Source of the DNA: Bacillota bacterium
GTDB lineage: Bacteria; Bacillota; DTU065
Length of the DNA stretch: 64,000 bases
Reading direction: 5' to 3'
NCBI GenBank assembly: GCA_018435125.1
Contig: JAHDNZ010000046.1
Location: 1-64,000, forward strand
The translations under genes were made by a program, and so were the position numbers. Below, piece after piece: positions 1 through 7,913 of the stretch (within the stretch, counting starts at the first letter, position 1; the number at the start of each line of letters is the position of its first letter). The notes below the pieces were generated by a model that ran no database searches, was not told the origin of the DNA, and saw nothing but the letters and a program-made list of their open reading frames with translations.

Positions 1-2
1 TA

Positions 3-1085
3 GAGCATTTAAGAAGAGAGCTTAAGCGTAATGCTCAACTGCGTTATGTATGTGGTTTATCGGGGACTCCGTCTTCTGCGGCTTATACTAGATTCTTTAG
101 AAAGCTATATTCCAAGAACACCTATCTTGAAAAAATATTTATTGAATTAGTAGCAAAAGTAGAAGAACAGATAGAAGATTTCGGCACAGTTCTGGCAATT
201 GATGGCAAGCCAATTCAGAGCTTCGCCAAAGGAAAAAGTAAAAGTTCGGCTAAAGATGGCCGAAGAGATTTTGATGCTAACTGGGGCAAACATGAGTATA
301 AGGGAGTTAATAAAGACGGTAGCACTTGGATTAAAACAGAGACTTGGTTTGGTTACAAACTTCATTTAATAGTAGATGCTAAATACGAGCTTCCGGTAGA
401 TTTTAAAGTAACTAAAGCATCCGAGGCTGAATTACCCCAAGCACTTAAGCTACTCAAAAGTGTTAAGAAAAACCACCCTAACCTTCTTAAAAGAACGGAT
501 TATTTACTAGGAGACAGAGGCTATGATGCCACTGAGTTAATCCGGGAATCCTGGGATAAGTATGGGATAAAGCCTATCATTGATATCCGAAATATGTGGA
601 AAGATGGCGAGAAGACCCGTCTCCTTAAAGGCTATCAAAATATTGGTTATAATTACCGCGGTACAGTTTTTTGCTATTGTCCTAAAACAAGTAAAGAAAA
701 AGAAATGGTCTATGGTGGGTTTGAAAAAGATAGAGAAACTTTAAAATACCGTTGTCCTGCAATCCATTATGGCATTTCTTGCTGCGGGAAAGATATCTGT
801 CCTGTAAAAAGTGGGATTAGAATTCCTTTAGAAACAGATAGACGTTTGTTCACACCGGTTGCTCGTTCAAGTTATAAATGGGAAGCAGAATATAATAAGC
901 GAACAGCAATTGAGCGTGTAAATAGCCGTATTGATTCTTTATACGGTTTTGAAAACCACTTCATCCGTGGACTTTCAAAAATGAATGCCCGATGTGGTTT
1001 AGCTTTATGTGTGATGCTATCAATGGCGTTAGGCCGTATAAAAACTAAAAATGGCAGCATGCGTAGTCTGGTTCAACCTGCATAA
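3..1085 (+). CDS. IS transposase, DDE type (5' end outside window)
   Basis: The frame is open from the window edge to the stop at 1085, so the start and the left IS end lie outside. The 360 visible residues carry a DDE layout: LAIDGKPIQSF (first Asp), YLLGDRGYD (second Asp) and NKRTAIERVNSR (Glu), with a cysteine-rich stretch around SCCGKDICP before the Glu. This resembles IS4/IS1182-type DDE transposases; the exact IS family is not certain. No internal stop is seen, so the enzyme may be intact. The right terminal repeat was not identified in the AT-rich sequence after 1085. Confidence 0.85.
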   Translation, partial: EHLRRELKRNAQLRYVCGLSGTPSSAAYTRFFRKLYSKNTYLEKIFIELVAKVEEQIEDFGTVLAIDGKPIQSFAKGKSKSSAKDGRRDFDANWGKHEYKGVNKDGSTWIKTETWFGYKLHLIVDAKYELPVDFKVTKASEAELPQALKLLKSVKKNHPNLLKRTDYLLGDRGYDATELIRESWDKYGIKPIIDIRNMWKDGEKTRLLKGYQNIGYNYRGTVFCYCPKTSKEKEMVYGGFEKDRETLKYRCPAIHYGISCCGKDICPVKSGIRIPLETDRRLFTPVARSSYKWEAEYNKRTAIERVNSRIDSLYGFENHFIRGLSKMNARCGLALCVMLSMALGRIKTKNGSMRSLVQPA

Positions 1086-1271
1086 ATTTTATTTTTTTAA
1101 TCAATAAAACCAAGGGTGAGTTGTACCCAAAAACTGGCAATAAGCGATGTGTAAACACCAATTTGAAAATTAACTAGGACAAAAGACGAATTTGCTGTTC
1201 TGCCTAGGATTTTCCAGCTCTTTTTTATCAAAAAATAGGCACATCGAAAATTCCTCGCCAAGTGATATTAC
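1086..1271. other. Non-coding gap between IS and yceD
   Basis: No convincing gene or RNA is visible here. It should contain the right end of the IS element and any target duplication, but no terminal inverted repeat could be matched because the left end is not in the window. Confidence 0.4.
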
Positions 1272-1300
1272 TTGACGTGAATCTTAGCTGAGGCTATAAT
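1272..1300 (+). promoter_or_regulatory. Promoter for yceD-rpmF
   Basis: TTGACG at 1272-1277 and TATAAT at 1295-1300 are separated by exactly 17 bases, a near-consensus vegetative promoter about 95 bases upstream of yceD. Confidence 0.7.
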
Positions 1301-1395
1301 TAAGAAGTGAATGTTTAGCTTAAATTAGGTTGTTTTAAGATGCTAAATTTTTAAATTGCCAGCTGAAGCAGTTAAATGGCGAGGTGACCAAATCA

Positions 1396-1926
1396 ATGCG
1401 TGAACTCAAGATTAGTGTTGCTAATCTTCAGTCTGGTGATATGAAATCATTTCATTTCTATGTTCCACACAAATCCTGGCAGTTAAATGAAGAGCAGGTT
1501 GAGGTTTTAGAACCATTAGATATTGATGGAACTATTACTCATGCCGGAGATTTTTATGTCTTGAAGGTTCAAGTAAAAACAAGACTAAAAATGCAGTGTA
1601 CACGCTGCCTTACTGACTTTGAAGAAAACTATGTTTGTGATATTGAAGAGGAACTTAGAAAAGCTGAGGGTGAAGATGTTTTTGCAGAATTTGTTTTTGA
1701 TGAGGATCTCTATTCCACCTTTAGCGGACAAGAGATCGATTTGGAAGAAATAGTTAAGGAGCATATGGTTTTAAGCCTGCCAATTAAAAGACTGTGTCGC
1801 GAAGATTGTCTGGGGATCTGTTCTATTTGCGGACAAGATCGTAATAAAAAACGTTGTGACTGTGTAGAAGATAAAGTAGATCCAAGACTGCAGGCATTAG
1901 AGCAATTACTTAAACAGGAAAACTAG
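1396..1926 (+). CDS. yceD: YceD family protein (DUF177)
   Basis: YceD/DUF177 proteins are encoded next to rpmF and are linked to accumulation of 23S rRNA or the large subunit. The 176-residue product shows the family C-terminal half with paired cysteines (CTRC near residue 74, then LCREDCLGICSICG and KRCDC). The ATG at 1396 is chosen because GAGGTG at 1381-1386 is well spaced for it; an in-frame GTG at 1384 lies inside that site. rpmF follows 18 bases downstream, the classic pair. The function is known only in outline for the family. Confidence 0.85.
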   Translation: MRELKISVANLQSGDMKSFHFYVPHKSWQLNEEQVEVLEPLDIDGTITHAGDFYVLKVQVKTRLKMQCTRCLTDFEENYVCDIEEELRKAEGEDVFAEFVFDEDLYSTFSGQEIDLEEIVKEHMVLSLPIKRLCREDCLGICSICGQDRNKKRCDCVEDKVDPRLQALEQLLKQEN

Positions 1927-1944
1927 TTCCAGGAGGTGTAGACA

Positions 1945-2121
1945 ATGGCAGTACCAAAGAGAAGAGTTTCAACAACAAGGAAAGCAAAAAGACGTACAAA
2001 CTGGAAATTAGATAAACCAACGATCAATCTTTGTCCTAGTTGTGGAGGTCCAAGAGAACCTCACCATGCCTGTACAGCATGTGGCACATATAAAAGCAAG
2101 CCTGCTAAATCTGAAAAATAA
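1945..2121 (+). CDS. rpmF: 50S ribosomal protein L32
   Basis: A 58-residue basic protein beginning MAVPKRRVSTTRKAKRR, the L32 signature. It has a four-cysteine zinc ribbon (CPSC near residue 30 and CTAC near residue 43), so this is the zinc-binding form. A strong AGGAGGTG at 1931-1938 precedes the ATG. It is the last gene of the yceD-rpmF unit and is followed at once by a terminator. Confidence 0.97.
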   Translation: MAVPKRRVSTTRKAKRRTNWKLDKPTINLCPSCGGPREPHHACTACGTYKSKPAKSEK

Positions 2122-2130
2122 GAAACCTAT

Positions 2131-2157
2131 ACCGAGCAATATGCTCGGTTTTTTTAT
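2131..2157 (+). terminator. Terminator of yceD-rpmF
   Basis: The ACCGAGC / GCTCGGT stem is followed by seven T residues. Confidence 0.85.
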
Positions 2158-2245
2158 ATAAAGGTTGAAAAGGGATTTCAGTTACTTAGAGTAATGTAAT
2201 GGAGTAGGGTGACTTATTAAATATTAACCATAAGGAGGAAATTTA

Positions 2246-2551
2246 ATGTTTGATTTTATGGAAGGTATTTGTGATTGGCTTGAGCCCTACATCATTAAAG
2301 TCTTATATTTAGCAAGTATTATATCCTTAATTATGACCTTAGTTGGTGCCTTTACAGCGGCTTCAAACAGCCATTTATTTATGAAAGTGGTAGTTTTTAT
2401 TCTAACCCTAATTACAGGTGTCTTCGGAGCAGCCACTTTTTTAGTTGCAGCTATAGTTATCAAGAAAATATTTGCATTGCATAGTCTAATGCAAGATAAA
2501 AAGTCTGAAGATGGGGAACTGCCTGAAAAGGTGTTCACAGAAATTCGTTAA
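2246..2551 (+). CDS. Small membrane protein of unknown function
   Basis: Not recognised. The 101-residue protein has a short amphipathic start, one hydrophobic segment at about residues 17-38 and a second at about 49-75, then a charged C-terminal tail. TAAGGAGGAAA directly upstream supports the ATG at 2246. The last codons and the hairpin that follows occur again, diverged, at 3183-3278 beyond an IS fragment, so the locus has suffered a duplication or insertion. Confidence 0.6.
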   Translation: MFDFMEGICDWLEPYIIKVLYLASIISLIMTLVGAFTAASNSHLFMKVVVFILTLITGVFGAATFLVAAIVIKKIFALHSLMQDKKSEDGELPEKVFTEIR

Positions 2552-2622
2552 TTACTGAATAATTGCTTTTTTAAGCAGGCTTGAGGCATTTTGCTTTTTA
2601 GCCTGCTTTAGTTTAGTTTACA
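2533..2622 (+). repeat. Diverged direct repeat, copy 1
   Basis: This copy covers the last codons of the small membrane protein gene plus a hairpin (AGCAGGCTT ... AGCCTGCTT) and ends in TTTAGTTTACAT. It matches 3183-3278 over about 90 bases with scattered substitutions. Confidence 0.75.
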
Positions 2623-2655
2623 TCCTGACTTTTACACCAAAACTACAAATAATGT

Positions 2656-2694
2656 GACCGCAATCCCTTGATAGGCTAGAGATTGCGGTCTTTT
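2656..2694. terminator. Strong hairpin, probable terminator or IS end structure
   Basis: GACCGCAATC at 2656-2665 pairs perfectly with GATTGCGGTC at 2681-2690 and is followed by TTTTC. It lies just beyond the 3' end of the minus-strand transposase fragment. Confidence 0.55.
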
Positions 2695-2725
2695 CATTTT
2701 GTCATAAATATGTGGGGGGGGAACC

Positions 2726-3193
2726 TTATTTTTTGGCTTGTACCCAAATATTTTTTATATCCCCGAGGCGGAGTCTTTTATTAGTAAAATCAATTCCGAC
2801 TGCTTCTCCAATCGCATCAGAGATCTCGCTTCTATAATCGAATAAGTAGATATTCTCTTGTTCATTGGAACAGGAGATTTTTTTGAGACATTCAACAATC
2901 ATTTCCGCAGAGTAAACTTTACCATTTTTCTTTTGAATAATCCGCATAATAGTAAGAGCTATGAAACAAGTCAGAAAGTGGGCATTAATATGATCCTGAA
3001 GTGATACATGTACCGGCCGTGTTTCCAGTACTCCCTTAGTAATCCGGAATGTTTCTTCAATTTCCCAGAGACCACGATAAGTATCAATCACCACAATATC
3101 CAACATATCCATTTCACTTGTAACGATAGCGTAGTACCCGTCATATTTTTCTTCTTCAGAGACTTTTGCAGAGTCGAAGACAGGCTGCTCCAC
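2726..3193 (-). pseudogene. IS1634-like transposase, C-terminal fragment
   Basis: The 155-residue fragment carries the C-terminal hallmark of IS1634-type IS4-superfamily transposases: the Glu region (YRGLWEIEETFRITK) and the following RPVHV ... AHFLTCFIALTIMR segment. The N-terminal catalytic Asp regions are absent; the reading frame runs at 3190 straight into the second copy of the flanking repeat. It is therefore a truncated, non-functional remnant. The methionine at 3193 is fortuitous. Confidence 0.85.
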
Positions 3194-3278
3194 AGAAATC
3201 CGTTAATCACTAAATAATTTCTTTTTTAAGTAGGCTTGAGGCATTTTGCTTTTTAGCCTGTTTTATTTTAGTTTACAT
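3183..3278 (+). repeat. Diverged direct repeat, copy 2
   Basis: This is the second copy of the 2533-2622 sequence. It shares the ACAGAAAT-CGTTAAT start, the TTGAGGCATTTTGCTTTTTAG core and the TTTAGTTTACAT end, with several substitutions. It has lost the upstream part of the membrane protein gene. Confidence 0.75.
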
Positions 3279-3323
3279 TACCTTAAGAATAGCAAACTAA
3301 TAACAATTAAAGCTGTTATTAAC

Positions 3324-3370
3324 TTGCCTTGCTAAAACATATCAGCTATAATAATAACTAGGTACTAATA
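3324..3370 (+). promoter_or_regulatory. fapR promoter with FapR operator
   Basis: TTGCCT at 3324-3329 and TATAAT at 3347-3352 are 17 bases apart. Immediately downstream, over the expected transcription start, ATAATAACTAGGTACTAAT (3351-3369) matches the FapR operator (ATTAGTACC-N-GGTACTAAT): the right half GGTACTAAT is perfect and the left half is degenerate. This predicts malonyl-CoA-responsive autoregulation of the whole fatty-acid operon, as known for FapR in Bacillus. Confidence 0.75.
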
Positions 3371-3404
3371 CGTGGTAATGAATATTAATAGAGGAGGGAC
3401 CAAT

Positions 3405-3983
3405 TTGGCCAGACTACCTAAAAAAGAGCGTCAATCTCTTCTGTTAGAAAAGATAAAAGAAGACCCTTTTCTAACAGATGAGATTCTTTCTGAAAAGTTT
3501 AAGGTTTCGATCCAAACCATTAGGCTTGATCGTTTAGAACTTGCTATACCTGAGGTTAGACAAAGAACTAAAAACCTTGCTCAAAAGGCTTATTCCCAAG
3601 TAAAATCCTTAAAAAGCAGAGAAATAATCGGAGAATTAGTCGATCTTAATCTCGAGCAAGATGGGATTAGTCTGTTAGAGGCAGTAGAGGAGATGGCTCT
3701 TAGCAATACTGGCATTATTAGAGGACATTTTATCTTCGCCCAGGCTAATTCACTGGCAGTATCTCTAATAGATAGTAAAATCGTTTTAACTGGTGCAGCA
3801 AATGTTCACTATCATCGTCCGGTTAAGGTTGGTGAAAGATTGATAGCCAAAGCTAAACTTAGAGAACAAAAGAAAAACCGTTTCTGTATTGAGGTTGAAA
3901 CCCGCGTTGAGGAGGAAAAGGTTTTTAGTGGTGAGTTTTTGGTATTTTCCCTATATGAAGATGAAAAGGAGGTAGACCAATGA
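3405..3983 (+). CDS. fapR: Fatty acid and phospholipid biosynthesis repressor FapR
   Basis: FapR represses fatty-acid genes and is released by malonyl-CoA. The 192-residue protein has an N-terminal DeoR-like helix-turn-helix (LSEKFKVSIQTIRLDRLEL, about residues 32-50) and a C-terminal hot-dog effector domain (about 90-190, with YHRPVKVGERLIAKAKL). The start is read as TTG at 3405 because GAGGAGGG at 3391-3398 is ideally placed; an in-frame GTG at 3372 lies upstream of that site. It overlaps plsX by four bases and leads the operon, the usual position. Confidence 0.93.
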   Translation: MARLPKKERQSLLLEKIKEDPFLTDEILSEKFKVSIQTIRLDRLELAIPEVRQRTKNLAQKAYSQVKSLKSREIIGELVDLNLEQDGISLLEAVEEMALSNTGIIRGHFIFAQANSLAVSLIDSKIVLTGAANVHYHRPVKVGERLIAKAKLREQKKNRFCIEVETRVEEEKVFSGEFLVFSLYEDEKEVDQ

Positions 3984-4969
3984 AGATTGCCATAGATGCC
4001 ATGGGCGGGGATTATGCTCCTGAGGCAACGGTTAATGGAGCTCTTCTGGCACGTAAGCTCTGGGGGATAGAAAGCATTTTAGTCGGCGATGAAGCTACAA
4101 TTAAACCGCTTCTTCTCGATGCTAAAGAAGAAATGGAAATAGTTTCAGCAAGAGAAGCCATAGGTTTTGATGAACACCCTCTAAAGGCCATTAGGCAAAA
4201 AAAAGATGCCTCAATTGTTGTGGCAGCAAAACTAGTAGACTCAGGTAAGGCCAGCGCTTTAGTGGCAGCAGGCAGTACCGGGGCAGCTATGGCGGCAAGT
4301 CTACTAACATATGGGCGCCTACAAGGAATAGATAGACCGGCCATAGCTTTTCCTCTGCCTACCTTAAAAGGAATGAGTCTGGTTTTGGATGGAGGAGCCA
4401 ATCCTGAAGCGAGCTGGCAAAATCTGGTTGATTTTGCTTTGTTAGGCAGCATCTATATGGAAAAAGTCATGGGGATTTGCAAACCAAAAGTAGCGCTTCT
4501 TAACATAGGCGAAGAGGAGATTAAAGGAACTCCCGAAGTCATTGAGGCTTATCAAAAATTAAAACAGAGTGATCTCAACTTTAAAGGTAATATTGAAGCT
4601 AGAGATATTATTTCCGGTAATGCTGATGTAATAGTCTGCTCCGGCTTTGTAGGCAATATAGTACTTAAATATACCGAAGGCTTAGCCACAGGACTATTTA
4701 CCATGGTTAAAGAGGCTATGCTTTCTAACCTAAAGGGTAAAATAGGCGGTCTTTTGGTCAAAGATAACTTAAGAGTGCTTAAAGCAAGGCTGGATTATTC
4801 GGAATATGGAGGGGCACCTCTTTTAGGCCTAAAAAACCTTACCTTGATTAGTCATGGTAGCTCGGATGCTAAAGCAGTGGCTAATGCTTTACGTGTTGCC
4901 AACACTGCATCTGAAAAAAAGATAATGGAAATAACTAAAGAAGCATTGGAAAAGAGGGCAATTACATGA
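3980..4969 (+). CDS. plsX: Phosphate acyltransferase PlsX
   Basis: PlsX converts acyl-ACP to acyl-phosphate, the first membrane-lipid step after fatty-acid synthesis. The 329-residue length is usual for the family. It starts MKIAIDAMGGDYAP, the family signature, and has the conserved AGSTGA and LDGGAN segments. It overlaps fapR and fabH by four bases each (ATGA), so it is translationally coupled within the FapR operon. Confidence 0.96.
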   Translation: MKIAIDAMGGDYAPEATVNGALLARKLWGIESILVGDEATIKPLLLDAKEEMEIVSAREAIGFDEHPLKAIRQKKDASIVVAAKLVDSGKASALVAAGSTGAAMAASLLTYGRLQGIDRPAIAFPLPTLKGMSLVLDGGANPEASWQNLVDFALLGSIYMEKVMGICKPKVALLNIGEEEIKGTPEVIEAYQKLKQSDLNFKGNIEARDIISGNADVIVCSGFVGNIVLKYTEGLATGLFTMVKEAMLSNLKGKIGGLLVKDNLRVLKARLDYSEYGGAPLLGLKNLTLISHGSSDAKAVANALRVANTASEKKIMEITKEALEKRAIT

Positions 4970-5949
4970 AGGATTCCTCCCAGATAGGTATCCTTGGACT
5001 GGGAGCCTATGTACCAAAGCGAGTTCTTACCAATCTTGATTTGGAAAAGATGGTAGATACTTCAGACGAATGGATTGTAACCAGAACTGGAATTAAGCAA
5101 AGGCATCTGGCCTCTCCCGGTGAAGCATCTTCGGATTTAGGTGTTAAGGCCGCCAAAAAAGCTTTAGAAGATGCTAAGCTTAAACCTGAGGAAATTGATG
5201 CTATTATAACTGCAACTTTAAGCCCCGATCACATTTTCCCGTCTACAGCCTGCCTGATTCAAGGAGAATTAGGAGCCGAAAATGCCGCTGCTTTTGATTT
5301 GGGTGCCGGCTGTTCCGGTTTTATCTATGCTTGTACTGTGGCTTATGGATTGGTTAAAGCTGGTATGGAAAAAGTTTTGGTAATAGGTACCGAGACGATT
5401 AGCCGTTTTGTTAACTGGCAGGAAAGAAGCACCTGTGTCCTTTTTGGTGATGCCGCGGGTGCTGCTGTAATCGGGCGGGTTAAAGAAGGTGGCATCTATG
5501 GCTGGGATCTAGGTGCTGATGGTAGAGGACACGATCTTTTAAAAATAAATGCTGGGGGTTCGCGTGAACCACTGACGGCTGAAAATATTGCCTCAAATCG
5601 TCAGTTTCTTTCGATGAGTGGCCCTGAAGTATTTCGTTTTGCGGTGCGCATTATTCCTAAAACCGGCAAAAAGGCACTCGAGAAAGCTAATTTCGAAATA
5701 GAAGATATCGACTGGCTGATACCACATCAGGCTAATAGCAGAATTATTGAAGCTGCTATCGAAAGCTTAGGTATTGAAAGAGACAAGGTGTTTGTTAATT
5801 TAGAACGTTATGGCAACACCTCGGCAGCTTCGATACCGCTTGCCTGGACAGAAGGAGTATTAGAAGGCAAAATTAAAAGAGGCGATAAACTTCTTTTAAT
5901 AGGCTTTGGAGCTGGGCTTACTTGGGCAGCAATGGTACTAGAATACTAG
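4966..5949 (+). CDS. fabH: Beta-ketoacyl-ACP synthase III
   Basis: FabH starts fatty-acid synthesis by condensing an acyl-CoA primer with malonyl-ACP. The 327-residue protein has the catalytic triad: Cys in DLGAGCSGF (about residue 116), His in PHQANSR and Asn in YGNTSAAS. Length and motifs are those of an active enzyme. It overlaps plsX by four bases; fabD begins 11 bases after its stop. Confidence 0.96.
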   Translation: MKDSSQIGILGLGAYVPKRVLTNLDLEKMVDTSDEWIVTRTGIKQRHLASPGEASSDLGVKAAKKALEDAKLKPEEIDAIITATLSPDHIFPSTACLIQGELGAENAAAFDLGAGCSGFIYACTVAYGLVKAGMEKVLVIGTETISRFVNWQERSTCVLFGDAAGAAVIGRVKEGGIYGWDLGADGRGHDLLKINAGGSREPLTAENIASNRQFLSMSGPEVFRFAVRIIPKTGKKALEKANFEIEDIDWLIPHQANSRIIEAAIESLGIERDKVFVNLERYGNTSAASIPLAWTEGVLEGKIKRGDKLLLIGFGAGLTWAAMVLEY

Positions 5950-5960
5950 GGAGGATAAAA

Positions 5961-6848
5961 ATGGGGACAGCAGTAGTCTTTCCGGGACAGGGAGCACAAT
6001 ATCTAGGCATGGGGCAGGAGTTTTTTAGGGTAAGTCAAAAAGCCAGAGATATTCTCAAAGAGTGTAGTGAGGGTTCAGGTCTGGATTTAGATACTCTTAT
6101 AACTTATGGCCCTAAAGAGGTTTTAGCACAGACAACCAATACCCAGCCAGCTATTTATGCTGTCTCTTTGGCTATCCATCAAGCACTCAATTTGGTTCCG
6201 GATTATCTGGCTGGTTTTAGCCTGGGACAGTATTCAGCGCTAGCTGCAAGTGGAGTTTTTAGTATCAAAGAGGGAGCAAGACTGTTAAAATTGAGAGGTC
6301 AGTTTATGCAAGAAGCATCTCCTAACGGTCAGATGGGGGCTATATTAGGCCTTGATTGTCAGACGGTAAAAGAAATAGTGGCTGAAGTTCATGATTATGT
6401 AGCTGTGGCAAATATAAACTGTCCTTTGCAAGTAGTTGTTTCAGGTACTCAAAAAGGAGTAAACCGCGTTTTGGAAATAGCTAAACAACAAGGGGCTAAA
6501 AGAACTGTAAAGCTAGAGGTATCTGGTGCATTTCACTGTAATCTCATGGAAATTGCAGCCTTAAAGCTAAAAAAGGTCCTGGATGAAACCGAGCTTGGTA
6601 ACCTAGGGATTCCTGTTATTGGCAACGAAACAGCCAAAGAGATTGATGATGTCAAAACAAGTCTTTTAACTCAGCTAACCTCGCCGGTTTTATGGCAGGA
6701 ATCGATTGAGTATTTAGCTCAAAAAGGTATTAAACGCTTTATTGAAGTAGGTCCCGGTAAAGTATTAAGTGGGTTAATCAAAAAAATAGATAACTCTTTG
6801 GAAGTTATTAATATTGAAGTACCTGAGGATTTAGCTAAATTGAGGTGA
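5961..6848 (+). CDS. fabD: Malonyl-CoA:ACP transacylase FabD
   Basis: FabD loads malonyl groups onto ACP. The 295-residue protein has the family start VFPGQGAQ, the nucleophile elbow GFSLGQYSA (Ser about 87), the catalytic His in SGAFHCNLM and the terminal EVGPGKVLSGL. The elbow is normally GHSxGEY; here His is Phe and Glu is Gln, a variant noted separately. ATG 5961 is chosen for GGGAGGA just upstream; an earlier in-frame ATG lies inside fabH. Confidence 0.95.
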   Translation: MGTAVVFPGQGAQYLGMGQEFFRVSQKARDILKECSEGSGLDLDTLITYGPKEVLAQTTNTQPAIYAVSLAIHQALNLVPDYLAGFSLGQYSALAASGVFSIKEGARLLKLRGQFMQEASPNGQMGAILGLDCQTVKEIVAEVHDYVAVANINCPLQVVVSGTQKGVNRVLEIAKQQGAKRTVKLEVSGAFHCNLMEIAALKLKKVLDETELGNLGIPVIGNETAKEIDDVKTSLLTQLTSPVLWQESIEYLAQKGIKRFIEVGPGKVLSGLIKKIDNSLEVINIEVPEDLAKLR

Positions 6849-6852
6849 TTCT

Positions 6853-7590
6853 TTGAATAATAAAATAGCTTTAGTTACTGGTGGAACTAGAGGTATTGGC
6901 TTGGCGGTTGTGGAAAAGTTTGCTCAGGCAGGTGCTAAAGTAGCTATTTTGGCCTCAAACAAGGAGAAAGTCGAGGAAACGGTTATTAACCTCAAAGAAA
7001 AATATAAAACGGATTTTTTTGGAGTCGCAGCCGATGTGGCTGATTATAACCAGATTGAATCCGGGGTAGAGGCCATTACCGAGGTATGGGGAAAGATCGA
7101 CATTTTAGTCAATAATGCCGGAATAACCAAAGACGCTCTTTTTTTGCGTCTGGCTGAAGATAACTGGGATTTGGTAATTGATGTCAACCTAAAAGGTGTC
7201 TATAATTGTACAAAAGCAGTTTTCCCTGCTATGGTAAAAAAACGTTACGGGCGAATCGTAAACATTACTTCGATTGTAGGAATTACCGGTAATGTAGGGC
7301 AGGCTAATTATGCAGCTGCTAAAGCTGGGGTGATAGGTTTAACTAAAACTCTGGCCAAAGAAGGAGCACCCTTTAATATTCTTTGCAATGCTGTGGCACC
7401 CGGATTCATCGAGACGCAGATGACACAGGCGATTCCGGAAAAAATCATTAGCGAGATTAAAAAGAATATACCTCTTAAAAGTCTGGGAAAGCCTGATGAT
7501 GTTGCCTATGCGGTTGCATTTTTAGCATCTGAAGCGAATCACTATCTTACTGGTCAGGTTATCAGTGTCGATGGTGGCCTGGCTATGTAG
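6853..7590 (+). CDS. fabG: 3-oxoacyl-ACP reductase FabG
   Basis: FabG performs the first, NADPH-dependent reduction of the elongation cycle. The 245-residue short-chain dehydrogenase has the cofactor motif TGGTRGIG, NNAG near residue 91, the catalytic Ser in NITSIVG, Tyr-Lys in YAAAK and the C-terminal GQVISVDGG. The start is TTG at 6853 behind GAGGTGAT, the only good site. It is four bases from fabD and followed by acpP. Confidence 0.96.
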   Translation: MNNKIALVTGGTRGIGLAVVEKFAQAGAKVAILASNKEKVEETVINLKEKYKTDFFGVAADVADYNQIESGVEAITEVWGKIDILVNNAGITKDALFLRLAEDNWDLVIDVNLKGVYNCTKAVFPAMVKKRYGRIVNITSIVGITGNVGQANYAAAKAGVIGLTKTLAKEGAPFNILCNAVAPGFIETQMTQAIPEKIISEIKKNIPLKSLGKPDDVAYAVAFLASEANHYLTGQVISVDGGLAM

Positions 7591-7624
7591 TTTTTAGTTA
7601 ATATTATACAAGGAGGTGAAAAAG

Positions 7625-7855
7625 GTGGCTGTGTTTGAAAAGGTTAAAGCACTGGTAGTAGAAAAACTTGGTGTTGAGGAAGACAAGATTACCCTAGATT
7701 CGACCTTTGAGGATCTAGGAGCTGACTCTTTAGATGTTGTTGAACTGGTAATGGCACTTGAAGAAGAGTTTGATTTAGAAATCGCTGATGAAGATGTGGA
7801 TAGTATTAATAGCATCGGTGATGCTGTCGCTTATATTAATGAACATCAGGAATAA
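7625..7855 (+). CDS. acpP: Acyl carrier protein
   Basis: This is the 76-residue acidic carrier protein of the pathway. The phosphopantetheine Ser sits in [11 protein letters not shown]. The GTG at 7625 is favoured because AGGAGGTG (7611-7618) is spaced six bases from it; the upstream in-frame GTG is part of the ribosome-binding site itself. The strong site fits the high expression expected of ACP. Confidence 0.97.
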   Translation: MAVFEKVKALVVEKLGVEEDKITLDSTFEDLGADSLDVVELVMALEEEFDLEIADEDVDSINSIGDAVAYINEHQE

Positions 7856-7874
7856 TAAAAAACCTCATAAAAGT

Positions 7875-7893
7875 GGGGAGGCTTAGCCTCCCC
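7875..7893 (+). promoter_or_regulatory. Intercistronic hairpin between acpP and fabF
   Basis: GGGGAGGC and GCCTCCCC form a perfect 8-bp stem with a TTA loop and no T-run. It is more likely an mRNA-stabilising or processing hairpin protecting the acpP message than a terminator. Confidence 0.6.
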
Positions 7894-7913
7894 TCAAAGA
7901 GGAGAGAGAAAAG

